From an uncultured Lachnospiraceae bacterium (lineage in GTDB: Bacteria > Bacillota > Clostridia > Lachnospirales > Lachnospiraceae), in NCBI GenBank assembly GCA_910588825.1, contig CAJURF010000009.1:1-64000 (forward strand): DNA of 64,000 nt. Direction: 5' to 3'. Below are positions 1 to 6,874 of this stretch, one piece after another. The notes beneath the pieces were generated by a model. That model searched no databases. It saw only the letters and a program-made list of their open reading frames with translations, and was not told where the DNA came from. Position numbers and translations under genes: made by a program. Every line of letters starts with the position of its first letter. Positions within the stretch are counted from its first letter, which is position 1.

Positions 1-114
1 TGTGAAGCAGCACTCTCAGAAAAATATTCTGCGTCAAACTATCCAAAACTTAATATTCGTTATACTAGAAATTCCATTACGGAACAGATTGAATATTATG
101 CGGCTTTCGAGTAA
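1..114 (+). CDS. C-terminal end of an unidentified gene (partial)
   Basis: Frame 1 is open from the first base to a TAA at 112-114 and gives 37 residues ending in IEYYAAFE. The composition (Lys/Glu/Tyr-rich, no low-complexity runs) looks like real protein, but the piece is too short for me to name a family. The rest of the gene lies outside the window. A degenerate antitoxin remnant starts about 10 bases further on, on the opposite strand. It could also be a chance open frame. Confidence 0.35.
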   Translation, partial: CEAALSEKYSASNYPKLNIRYTRNSITEQIEYYAAFE

Positions 115-124
115 GATTTTACTG

Positions 125-313
125 ATGATTTTTTCTAAATCATCTAAAATATCGTCAATTTTTTTCAACTACTGAGGCCCTGAAAACTATATCGCCGCAT
201 TGTCCGCACTTTAAGCAAGGCACATTTTTGATGATCACATCGCAGTCTTTGAGCTGTGTAAAATATGTTGTCCTGCTTTTTTCCATTTCTCCGCTTTTAC
301 AGCATGTATAATC
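125..313 (-). pseudogene. YgiT/MqsA-type zinc-finger antitoxin remnant (frameshifted, no start)
   Basis: The minus strand reads YTCCKSGEMEKSRTTYF, then VIIKNVPCLKCGQCGDIVF, then ASVVEK. This is the usual layout of a YgiT-type zinc finger, with an N-terminal Cys pair, the IIIKNVP-type strand and a CxxCG knuckle. After VVEK the run of seven A (minus strand; T run at 159-165) shifts the frame into an immediate stop. With six A the frame would continue as IDDILDDLEKIISKI, which matches the family's C-terminal helix. Upstream, an in-frame stop (314-316) comes before any start codon. The gene is therefore broken at both ends. Such proteins normally neutralise an MqsR- or RelE-like toxin. Confidence 0.6.
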
Positions 314-321
314 TTATTCTT

Positions 322-543
322 TTATTCATCCCAGTTGATATCGTTTTCTCTTGTAAACTGATGGCATTCAGGGTCTTCTTCTATCGCTTTGAGCATCTGG
401 AGGTCAGTTTCATCCGGCTCGACTTCCTCAATATCATCCCAGGAAGTTCTGAGCTTACTCTTGATGATTTCCCAGAAATGCTCTGCATCGCTGTCACTCA
501 TGACCGTTACGGCCCCTATGATCCGTTCTTTTATAGCTGTCAT
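322..543 (-). CDS. Small antitoxin-like protein of a RelE-type toxin-antitoxin pair
   Basis: A 73-residue acidic protein beginning MTAIKERIIGAVTVMSDSDAE. It resembles the short companion proteins found beside RelE/ParE-family toxins in Clostridia, with an IKERIIGAVTVM helix and a WDDIEEVEPDE(T/I)DLQML segment. An AGGAGG ribosome binding site (minus strand, about 550-555) overlaps the stop codon of the upstream toxin gene, so the two are one transcript with the toxin first. The reading frame is intact while the toxin (555-782) has a premature stop. Function is inferred from context and remembered family resemblance; an uncharacterised protein is the alternative. Confidence 0.55.
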   Translation of the reverse strand: MTAIKERIIGAVTVMSDSDAEHFWEIIKSKLRTSWDDIEEVEPDETDLQMLKAIEEDPECHQFTRENDINWDE

Positions 544-554
544 TTTGATTCCTC

Positions 555-782
555 CTAATATACCTGTCCGCGGTTGTGTATCCGTTCCACATAAACTACG
601 TTTCCAACATTGTCGAAAATAACCCTGTAATCTCCAACCCGAAGACGGTATCCGTTCCTGCCTTGAAGTTTTTTCACATCACCAGAGGGAAGCTCTTGTA
701 TGGCATTGCGAATACGTTTCCTGGTAACGACATCCTGTCTTTTTTAAAATTTTTCTGCCTGTTTTGAGTATCGTATATCCAA
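555..782 (-). pseudogene. RelE/ParE-family toxin with a nonsense codon
   Basis: A TTG start (782-780) lies 7 bases after a GGGAGG site and gives DIRYSKQAEKF, then an in-frame TAA at 746-744 (codon 13). After the stop the same frame continues through RKRIRNAIQELPSGDVKKLQ, GYRLRVGDYRVIF and HNRGQVY to a TAG at 557-555. This is the standard RelE/ParE fold sequence of about 75 residues, with the RLRVGDYRVIF core strand intact. One base change (TTA to TAA) explains the lesion, because a Leu is normal at this place. No usable start was seen after the stop. The antitoxin-like gene follows 11 bases downstream. Confidence 0.75.
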
Positions 783-827
783 TATCTATCCTCCCTAAGT
801 AGTAACCGGAAATTAAAAAAGATTAGA

Positions 828-994
828 TCAATCTATAACAAGTCGTTTACTTTGATGTTTAAATCCTTTTTGTTCTTTATACCAGTTTGCACTCAGGTAT
901 GTCTGGCAGCAGTAAAATTCATCATCGTCGTTGTCAATATGGAGCCGAAGGCCTTCATCGCAGCCTCAGGAACAGGTGATTATTTATAGCTCAT
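828..994 (-). pseudogene. Cys-rich phage/ICE-type small protein, two lesions
   Basis: An ATG (994-992) with an upstream A/G-rich ribosome binding site starts M-S-Y-K and then hits TAA. Adding one base near 981-985 restores a frame reading IITCS-stop-GCDEGLRLHIDN, then EFYCCQTYLSANWYKEQKGF, ending at TGA 830-828. The TGA at 968-966 sits where a cysteine of a CSCGC motif would be expected. The sequence resembles small prophage proteins that carry a CxCGC metal-binding N-terminus and a WYxEQ segment. Two separate lesions favour a dead gene over a selenoprotein. It lies directly downstream of the S24 repressor. Confidence 0.5.
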
Positions 995-1019
995 ATCCTA
1001 TTTTTTCCTTTTAATCTTC

Positions 1020-1814
1020 TTACACCTTCCCAATGACTTTCCCGATCAGCTGCACGTCTTCTGTCCCTGCCATATTGTTATAGTCTTTATTGCGGGAAAT
1101 CAGACCGTCTTTTCCGTACTCTTTTAAAAAACACTCATTGTTAATGGTAAAAATCCCTACGTCCCCATAGGTCATACGGTCCGTCTTCTTAACATACAAC
1201 CTATCCCCGTCGTGGTAGTCGGGCTCCATACTGTCCCCGTTCACGCCGATGATGAAATCAGCCCCTTCCATATATGGCGCTTCGATAGTCTCGTCTGGTA
1301 TTTCACTGAAATCAAAACTTTCCTCGGCGCAGGCAATCCTCCCGAAATAAGTGTATATGCGCATGAGCGTGATTTTTTCAGAAATTTCCTGGTTTTCTGT
1401 TTCTAGCTCATGGATGCGTTCCTGTTGGTTTTGCATGTATTTTTCTTGCTCAGAAATCTGTTCCGCTATGGAATACTCCCTATCTAGTACAGAGTCAATT
1501 ATTTTTGTTCCGTCTGGGGAGTGTTCAGATACAAAACGGTATTTTTCTATCGCAATGGTTTCTTTCATATTAAGTTGAATGCTTCCATCTTCTTTGTACC
1601 CATCATACCCAAATGTAGTAAGTACATTTTTAATTCCGTATGCTCGGCACATTGCTAAAAATGCCCCTGGGGTAGGCTGGCTATTTTCATTCTCCCAACT
1701 ATAAATCGTTGATTCGGATGCTTTGAATCCTTTATTTACCAATATATCTGATATTTCTTTGACGCTGATTTTAGCAGAAATTCTAGACTCTTTTAACGTC
1801 TTTCCGATATTCAT
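1020..1814 (-). CDS. XRE-family repressor with S24 (LexA-like) self-cleavage domain
   Basis: A 264-residue cytosolic transcription repressor of the phage CI/ImmR type. Residues 1-60 form a helix-turn-helix (ISVKEISDILVNKGF, then STIYSWENENSQPTPGAF). A coiled-coil linker with the heptad-like run NQQERIHELETENQE follows. The C-terminal 100 residues are an S24 peptidase with the catalytic Ser in NGDSMEPDYHDGD and the Lys in the segment around YVKKTDRMTYGDVG. I use the ATG at 1814 because GGAGG lies upstream (spacing 13, rather long). The longer frame from 1853 would place its start upstream of that site. A perfect dyad lies upstream at 1879-1895. No other phage genes remain except the broken ones downstream. 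Confidence 0.85.
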   Translation of the reverse strand: MNIGKTLKESRISAKISVKEISDILVNKGFKASESTIYSWENENSQPTPGAFLAMCRAYGIKNVLTTFGYDGYKEDGSIQLNMKETIAIEKYRFVSEHSPDGTKIIDSVLDREYSIAEQISEQEKYMQNQQERIHELETENQEISEKITLMRIYTYFGRIACAEESFDFSEIPDETIEAPYMEGADFIIGVNGDSMEPDYHDGDRLYVKKTDRMTYGDVGIFTINNECFLKEYGKDGLISRNKDYNNMAGTEDVQLIGKVIGKV

Positions 1815-1878
1815 ATTTATTTGTCTGCCTCCTGTTAAGAAACAGAATATCATAAGAATTTTGCCAAGTCAACAAGAA

Positions 1879-1895
1879 TTATGAGAAACTCATAA
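1879..1895. promoter_or_regulatory. Palindromic operator upstream of the S24 repressor
   Basis: TTATGAG-aaa-CTCATAA is a perfect 7-bp inverted repeat with a 3-base spacer. A related half-site, TCATAA, lies at 1850-1855 next to the repressor start. The position in the upstream region fits an autoregulatory operator. The assignment to this repressor is inference. Confidence 0.5.
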
Positions 1896-1988
1896 AAACT
1901 ATTGGCACCACAAGAAAATAATGAAATGAATATTGGGCACTTTTTGATAGCTTACTTCCCTCGTTTCTTTGAATTTATAAGATTAATA

Positions 1989-2216
1989 TTAACGGCGTAA
2001 AGGTGCGCCTGTATTGTCGCGGAAACTTCCCAATAAAATTCTGAAAATATCTATTATCCATCCAATTCCGCATAGACCGCCAGTAAGTGTGTAAAGTATG
2101 CCGGTTCCTATTTTTCCGACATAATATCGATGTAGACCCAAGGGGCCGCCTAATATGCATAAAATCAATGCTGCTAATTTTCTTTTATCACTGGTAAATG
2201 TTACATAGTTTGTCAT
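1989..2216 (-). CDS. TM2-domain membrane protein
   Basis: A 75-residue protein with two membrane helices joined by a short turn, matching the TM2 domain. Helix 1 (about residues 12-28) is AALILCILGGPLGLHRYYVG, with the family signature G-x-x-G-x-HR-[FY]-Y-x-G. Helix 2 (about 38-62) is GILYTLTGGLCGIGWIID, with the typical Gly-rich start and terminal Asp. An AAGGAGA ribosome binding site lies just upstream of the ATG. TM2 proteins are widespread in bacteria with no settled function. The gene is monocistronic between the repressor and the nuclease. Confidence 0.85.
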   Translation of the reverse strand: MTNYVTFTSDKRKLAALILCILGGPLGLHRYYVGKIGTGILYTLTGGLCGIGWIIDIFRILLGSFRDNTGAPLRR

Positions 2217-2269
2217 GAGAATCTCCTTTCCATATTATTGTGCACCCCATGTCAGCACAGAGGAGTATT

Positions 2270-3154
2270 TCAACGTTTTGCCTTCCGATAGCCGGCTTCA
2301 GCGGCATCTTGTTCTGTCTGGAAAACCACCAGGTATTTGGAATTTTCCATTTCCTCATAAGAAGCCTGTCCGGGGCAGTGGTAAATCATGGAGTGGGAGT
2401 TCCCGCGTATGGGGAATTGTTCCGCTGTTGCAGATTCTAAGGGAGTATCTGAAAAAGCGCTGTCTCCAGTGGCATAGTCGATGTGGATTCCTGGCTGGGC
2501 GTTGTAGACATATACATTATAAGAAACGCCTTCCCCATCATCCTCCACGGACATAGCTTCCATCTGTACACCATCTGCCAGCAGGTTGTCTCCATCAAAA
2601 TAAGGGGTTACACGGTACAACACGTGGTTATTTGTTTCCGTAACATAATCTGCCACCATATTTTCAAAAGGAAGCATTCCGTCCACGTTCATATAGCGTG
2701 TGCCGGTGATCAGATTTTCCTCATTGGCATTTTCCCCGGACAATTGATACCCGATCAGGTGGCATCGGTTATACAGATAGTCTCCGTCTACCTGGTCATA
2801 TGTAACGGTATGCCAGCCAGTGGGCTTGATATGTCCAATGCTCTCCCGTTTTCCAGTGGGCATCAGATCTGTTCCCACACTGGCAAAAGCAGTGCCGCAC
2901 CGTCCCAGGCTGTCCAGTTCACTGTAAGTTTCGAAAGAATGCTCTGTCAACTCATCCTCTGAAAACTCCGGTTCATTTCCATTCAGTTCCACATAAGGCT
3001 CTCCGGAAAATTCAGGTATTTCCTCTGGGGTAACTTCCGTATGAACTGTTACCGGGCTGTTTTGGACACTATCCAGGACAGGGGCAGTGCATGCGGTGAG
3101 AAAAAGGCTGCATAGTAAAATGAGTATAAAAGTTCGGCTTTTTTTAGATTTCAT
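2270..3154 (-). CDS. DNA/RNA non-specific endonuclease lipoprotein (DNA-entry nuclease type)
   Basis: A 294-residue exported nuclease. The N-terminus has a signal peptide with lipobox LTAC, so the mature protein is probably lipid-anchored on the outer face of the membrane. The catalytic domain starts near residue 80 (GRCGTAFASVG). It contains the NUC-family core YNRCHLIGYQLSGEN followed by ENLITGTRYMN, in which the His and downstream Asn are the expected catalytic and Mg-binding residues. The segment that follows (PFENMVADYVTETNNHVLYRVTP) is typical of EndA/DNA-entry nucleases. AGGAGA lies 5 bases before the ATG. The likely role is degradation of external DNA for nutrition or uptake. The gene runs divergently from the Tad operon, across an AT-rich intergenic region. 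Confidence 0.85.
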   Translation of the reverse strand: MKSKKSRTFILILLCSLFLTACTAPVLDSVQNSPVTVHTEVTPEEIPEFSGEPYVELNGNEPEFSEDELTEHSFETYSELDSLGRCGTAFASVGTDLMPTGKRESIGHIKPTGWHTVTYDQVDGDYLYNRCHLIGYQLSGENANEENLITGTRYMNVDGMLPFENMVADYVTETNNHVLYRVTPYFDGDNLLADGVQMEAMSVEDDGEGVSYNVYVYNAQPGIHIDYATGDSAFSDTPLESATAEQFPIRGNSHSMIYHCPGQASYEEMENSKYLVVFQTEQDAAEAGYRKAKR

Positions 3155-3270
3155 TTGATTCTCCTGCGATAAATAAATTTACGATATCAATTATCATAGT
3201 TATTATCATACCATAAATAAAAGAAAATTCCAGAGTTCATAATTTTTTTATGTTTTTAATTTTTTATATA

Positions 3271-3299
3271 TAGACAAATGTAAAATTTAGATATATAAT
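3271..3299 (+). promoter_or_regulatory. Promoter of the Tad pilus operon
   Basis: TAGACA (3271-3276) and TATAAT (3294-3299) are separated by exactly 17 bases in a very AT-rich stretch. This would give a leader of about 115 bases before the first gene. The leader holds two consecutive hairpins: TTGAAACG/CGTTTCAA at 3317-3338 and a bulged TCA-GCC/GGC-TGA stem at 3339-3357. Confidence 0.6.
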
Positions 3300-3422
3300 A
3301 GTCCTATCATCATTACTTGAAACGATGTACCGTTTCAATCAGAGCCATATCGGCTGAAGATTTCCGTTTGTTTTTAGAAAATGCTGCGATAAATCAGGCA
3401 GCAGGTGTGAGAGGGGTGGGAT

Positions 3423-3935
3423 ATGTATGGTGTACAGGCAGTGTCTGCTGCTGTGCTTGCCACAGTAGCTTTTGCAATGGATCTGCGCAGGCAGAAGATA
3501 GCCAATATATGGATTTTAAGCGGGTGGATCTGGGGATGCAGTGTTCAGATTCTGTTTTATGGACAAGCGGGAGCAGTGCAGTTCTTTTCCGGCGCCGGGA
3601 CCCCTGTTTTATGGTTATTTTTTCTGTTTTATTTTCGAATGCTGGGCCCGGGAGATATCAAATTATTGTCTGTACTGGGAGGACTGCTGGGATACCGTGC
3701 AGTAATTTATCTGATAGTCTTATCTTTTTTCTTTGGAGGAATCCTGTCTTTAGGATTGCTTATCGCCAGCGGAACGATCGTGTTCCGTTTCCGATATTTT
3801 GTCAATTATTTCAGAATGTATTTAAAAGATCAGAAACGCAGGCCATATTATCAAACAGGCAGACAGGCGGAAAATTTTCATTTTACCCTGCCTATTTTAC
3901 TGGCGTTGTTTCTATATATAGGAGGCGTTTGTTGA
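3423..3935 (+). CDS. tadV: A24 prepilin peptidase, TadV/CpaA-like (first of two)
   Basis: A 170-residue polytopic membrane protein that would cleave the leader of Flp pilin and TadE-like pseudopilins. The two catalytic aspartates of the A24 family are present: one in AFAMDLRRQKIAN (about residue 20) and one in LGPGDIKLLS, the GxGD motif (about residue 80). Hydrophobic segments cover most of the chain. The ATG is preceded by a G-rich ribosome binding site. It is the first gene of the operon, and its TGA overlaps the TTG start of TadZ. A second A24 enzyme lies at 10436-10861. Confidence 0.88.
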   Translation: MYGVQAVSAAVLATVAFAMDLRRQKIANIWILSGWIWGCSVQILFYGQAGAVQFFSGAGTPVLWLFFLFYFRMLGPGDIKLLSVLGGLLGYRAVIYLIVLSFFFGGILSLGLLIASGTIVFRFRYFVNYFRMYLKDQKRRPYYQTGRQAENFHFTLPILLALFLYIGGVC

Positions 3936-4945
3936 AAAAAAGTATTTTAGCTATTTGTGATGTGGAAAAACTATATGCTTACAATTTCATGGAATATATC
4001 AATCAGAAGCGGAGTATGCCCTTTGAAATTCAGGCATTTACCAATGTAGATTCACTGCTGGAGCTTGGGGTGCGGGAGAAAATTGATATTTTGCTGATAT
4101 CTGATAAGGCTATGTGTGAACGGGTCAAAGAGCTGTCTGTGGCGGAGAATATCGTGATCTTGTCTGAGGGGGTGCACGATCCGCAGCTGGATCAGTATCC
4201 CAGTGTTTATAAGTATCAGTCTTCTGACAGGGTGATACAGGAAGTGATGGAATGTTACGGCGCTGATGTGCTGGAGGCCGGCGGACATGCTGAGTCTGGG
4301 AGGCAGATAGAGTTTGTGGGTGTATATTCTCCTTTGGGCAGAGTGCTGAAAACTTCTTTTGCGTTGACACTGGGACAGATTCTGGCGCGGGATCAGGCTG
4401 TTCTCTATATCAATATGGAGGAATTTGCAGGGTTTGAGGCGCTATTTCACCGAAGATTCGAACATACTTTAAGTAATCTTCTGTATTATATCCGTCAGGA
4501 AAACCGTCATGTGGTTTATCAATTATCTTCAATGGTAGAAACGGTGAATAACCTGGACTTTCTGGCACCTGTGGCCACACCCCTGGATATCTGGGAAACT
4601 ACGTTTGATGATTGGGATCAGCTTTTTCAGGAATTGGCGGGGCATACGGTCTATGACGTGATTATACTAGATATGGGGCAGGGAGTGGATGAGTGGTATC
4701 GGCTGCTGGAGCGCTGCAAAAAAGTATATATGCCTGTATTGGATGATGTGATTTCCCAGGGGAAAATCCAACAATTCGAGAGATTATTGGCTATGTGGAA
4801 ACAGCAGGAACTGCTGGATAAGATCCAAAAAGTAAGACCGCCTTTCCACAGCAGTTATGGGGATGGGGCAGACTATGTGGAACAGCTGGTCTGGAGCCAG
4901 CTGGGAGATTATGTACGGTCTGTGGTCAGGGGAGAGCAGGAATGA
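3932..4945 (+). CDS. tadZ: TadZ/CpaE-like pilus-localisation ATPase
   Basis: A 337-residue ParA/MinD-superfamily protein that places the Tad machine at the cell pole or membrane. Residues 1-120 form a receiver-like domain (KSILAICDVEKLYAYNFMEYI). From about residue 128 the ATPase domain has a degenerate Walker A (YSPLGRVLKTSFA) instead of KGGxGKT, as in other TadZ proteins, and a Walker B-like YDVIILDMGQG. I chose the TTG at 3932 because GGAGG lies 6 bases upstream and the start overlaps the previous stop (TTGA). The in-frame extension back to 3317 only overlaps tadV. Confidence 0.85.
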   Translation: MKKSILAICDVEKLYAYNFMEYINQKRSMPFEIQAFTNVDSLLELGVREKIDILLISDKAMCERVKELSVAENIVILSEGVHDPQLDQYPSVYKYQSSDRVIQEVMECYGADVLEAGGHAESGRQIEFVGVYSPLGRVLKTSFALTLGQILARDQAVLYINMEEFAGFEALFHRRFEHTLSNLLYYIRQENRHVVYQLSSMVETVNNLDFLAPVATPLDIWETTFDDWDQLFQELAGHTVYDVIILDMGQGVDEWYRLLERCKKVYMPVLDDVISQGKIQQFERLLAMWKQQELLDKIQKVRPPFHSSYGDGADYVEQLVWSQLGDYVRSVVRGEQE

Positions 4946-6132
4946 ACCGGGAGGTGTTTGATGAGTTACGCCAGAGGCTGATGGAGGAATTGGATACATC
5001 CAGGGAGCTGGAAGACAGTGAAATTCTGGAGTCGATTGATCAGATGATTCTGGGAAACCAAAAACTGCAGTATATGGCACTGAAAGAAAAAGTGATGCTC
5101 AGGCAGGAATTGTTTTATTCCATCCGCAGGCTGGATGTTTTACAGGAACTGATTGAGGATAATACAGTGACAGAAATTATGGTAAACGGGCCGGATCATA
5201 TTTTTATCGAGCAGGAAGGATGTCTGAAGAAGTGGGACAAGAAGTTTACCTCCCGGGAAAAGCTGGAGGATGTGATACAACAGATTGTGGGAAATTGCAA
5301 CCGGGTAATTAATGAGTCTATGCCTGTTGTGGATGCCCGTCTGGAAAACGGGGCGCGGGTTCATGCGGTAGTCAGCCCGGTGGCGCTTGACGGTCCCATT
5401 CTCACAATCCGTCGTTTCCCTGATACGCCCATTACAATGGAAAAGTTAATTTCCATAGGAAGCATCACCAGAGAGTGCGCGGATTTTTTGATTAAATTGG
5501 TGCAGGCCCGTTACTCACTGCTGATTGGCGGAGGAACGGGAAGCGGCAAGACAACATTTCTGAATGCCCTTTCGGCATATATCCCCCGGGATGAAAGGGT
5601 GATCACCATTGAGGACAACGCCGAACTGCAGATCCAGGGGGTGGATAATCTGGTGCGTCTGGAGGCGAAGACGGCAAACAGTCAGGGCGGCCGGGAAATT
5701 ACCATCAGGGATTTGATAAAAGCGGCACTTCGTATGAGACCATCAAGGCTGCTTATCGGTGAAATCAGGGGGGCCGAGGCTGTGGATCTTCTTCAAGTTT
5801 TGAATACAGGACACGAAGGGAGTCTGTCAACCATTCATTCGAATAGCTGCAAAGACATGGGAAGCCGGCTGGAAACTATGGTTCTGATGGGGATGGAACT
5901 TCCACTGGAGGCCATTCAGAGACAGATTGTCTCCGGTGTGGATGTTCTGGTGCATTTGGGAAGATTGAGGGATAAGAGCAGAAAGCTGCTGGAGGCAGCA
6001 GAGGTCATCGGAATCGAAAAGGGGCAGATTCAGATACAGCCTTTATTCAGCTACGGGGAAGAAAGTGGATTACAACAGACAGGAAAACTGCAGAATAAAG
6101 AAAAATTGGAAAGGGCAGGGATTACACTATGA
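4942..6132 (+). CDS. tadA: TadA/CpaF secretion ATPase
   Basis: A 396-residue hexameric type II/IV secretion ATPase that powers Flp pilus assembly from the cytosol. The N-terminal domain includes VTEIMVNGPDHIFIEQEG (about residues 73-90), characteristic of CpaF. Walker A is GGGTGSGKTT (about 194-203). The Asp box ITIEDNAELQIQ, Walker B (PSRLLIGEIRGAEAVDLL) and the His box (TGHEGSLSTIHSNS) all follow in order. Length and motifs are full and intact. The ATG overlaps the tadZ stop by 4 bases (ATGA). Confidence 0.95.
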   Translation: MNREVFDELRQRLMEELDTSRELEDSEILESIDQMILGNQKLQYMALKEKVMLRQELFYSIRRLDVLQELIEDNTVTEIMVNGPDHIFIEQEGCLKKWDKKFTSREKLEDVIQQIVGNCNRVINESMPVVDARLENGARVHAVVSPVALDGPILTIRRFPDTPITMEKLISIGSITRECADFLIKLVQARYSLLIGGGTGSGKTTFLNALSAYIPRDERVITIEDNAELQIQGVDNLVRLEAKTANSQGGREITIRDLIKAALRMRPSRLLIGEIRGAEAVDLLQVLNTGHEGSLSTIHSNSCKDMGSRLETMVLMGMELPLEAIQRQIVSGVDVLVHLGRLRDKSRKLLEAAEVIGIEKGQIQIQPLFSYGEESGLQQTGKLQNKEKLERAGITL

Positions 6133-6872
6133 AAATGAATTATGATACATATCAGTTTCAATGGAAAGAATGGGTGGAGTATGCGGCACAGTGTGCGGGA
6201 ATCTGTATTGGCATCAATTATCTTTTTTATAAAAGTTTTTGGGCGTTTGTTTTTATGGTGCCGATTCCTTTTCTGTTTTATAAATGGAAAAAGAGGAATT
6301 ACATCCGGGAGAGGAAGAAGCAGTTGAATTATCAGTTTAAGGATGCATTGTATTCCCTGAATGCGGCCCTGCAGGCTGGGTATTCCATGGAATCCGCAGT
6401 CATCTGCTGTATACGGGATTTGGAAAAACTTTACCCTGAAAGTGCTGACATTGTGCGGGAGTTCCGCGGTATGGAGACTCAGATGCACATCAGTATGCCA
6501 TTGGAAACACTGTTTTTGGATTTGGCGGAGCGGAGTAAATTAGAAGATGTTGAAAATTTTGCCGCTGTCTTTGCAGCTGCCAAACGTTCAGGCGGTGATT
6601 TATCCCAAATTGTACAGAAGACAGCCAGGATGCTTACAGATAAAATTGAGGTGAAAAAAGAAATTGAGGCTACTGTGGCGGCGAAGAAAATGGAACAGGT
6701 GATCATGAGTGCCATGCCGTTTGGCATTATTGTATATATGCAGGTAACCTCTCCAGGATTTCTACAGGTTTTGTATGGGAATATTTTTGGGGCCATTACC
6801 ATGAGTCTGTGTCTGGGAATTTATTTTTTGGCTTATTGGATGGGATGCAGGATTGTGGATATCGAGGTGTGA
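6129..6872 (+). CDS. tadB: TadB-like pilus assembly platform protein
   Basis: A 247-residue inner-membrane T2SSF-domain protein that forms the assembly platform with TadC and TadA. The N-terminus has a paired hydrophobic region (about residues 20-50). The T2SSF core begins FKDALYSLNAALQAGYSMESA and includes FAAVFAAAKRSGGDLSQI, which match the conserved GYS and RSGGD segments. C-terminal membrane helices follow (IMSAMPFGIIVYM and MSLCLGIYFLAYW). Its ATG overlaps the tadA stop. The length is typical of the shorter Gram-positive TadB. Confidence 0.85.
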   Translation: MKMNYDTYQFQWKEWVEYAAQCAGICIGINYLFYKSFWAFVFMVPIPFLFYKWKKRNYIRERKKQLNYQFKDALYSLNAALQAGYSMESAVICCIRDLEKLYPESADIVREFRGMETQMHISMPLETLFLDLAERSKLEDVENFAAVFAAAKRSGGDLSQIVQKTARMLTDKIEVKKEIEATVAAKKMEQVIMSAMPFGIIVYMQVTSPGFLQVLYGNIFGAITMSLCLGIYFLAYWMGCRIVDIEV

Positions 6873-6874
6873 CT

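Noticed and set aside
966..968. Selenocysteine codon at the UGA of the Cys-rich small protein
   Set aside because: A separate frameshift upstream also has to be invoked, and I see no clear SECIS hairpin. Pseudogene is simpler.
1..3200. Complete prophage or integrative element at the left edge
   Set aside because: Only the repressor and decayed small genes are seen, with no integrase, portal, capsid or attachment repeats in the window.
3306..3422. c-di-GMP riboswitch in the Tad leader
   Set aside because: The conserved GEMM core sequences are missing; only generic hairpins are present.
3317..3931. In-frame N-terminal extension of TadZ back to 3317
   Set aside because: It overlaps the whole prepilin peptidase gene in another frame. 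The TTG at 3932 has GGAGG at the right spacing and the TTGA overlap typical of this operon.
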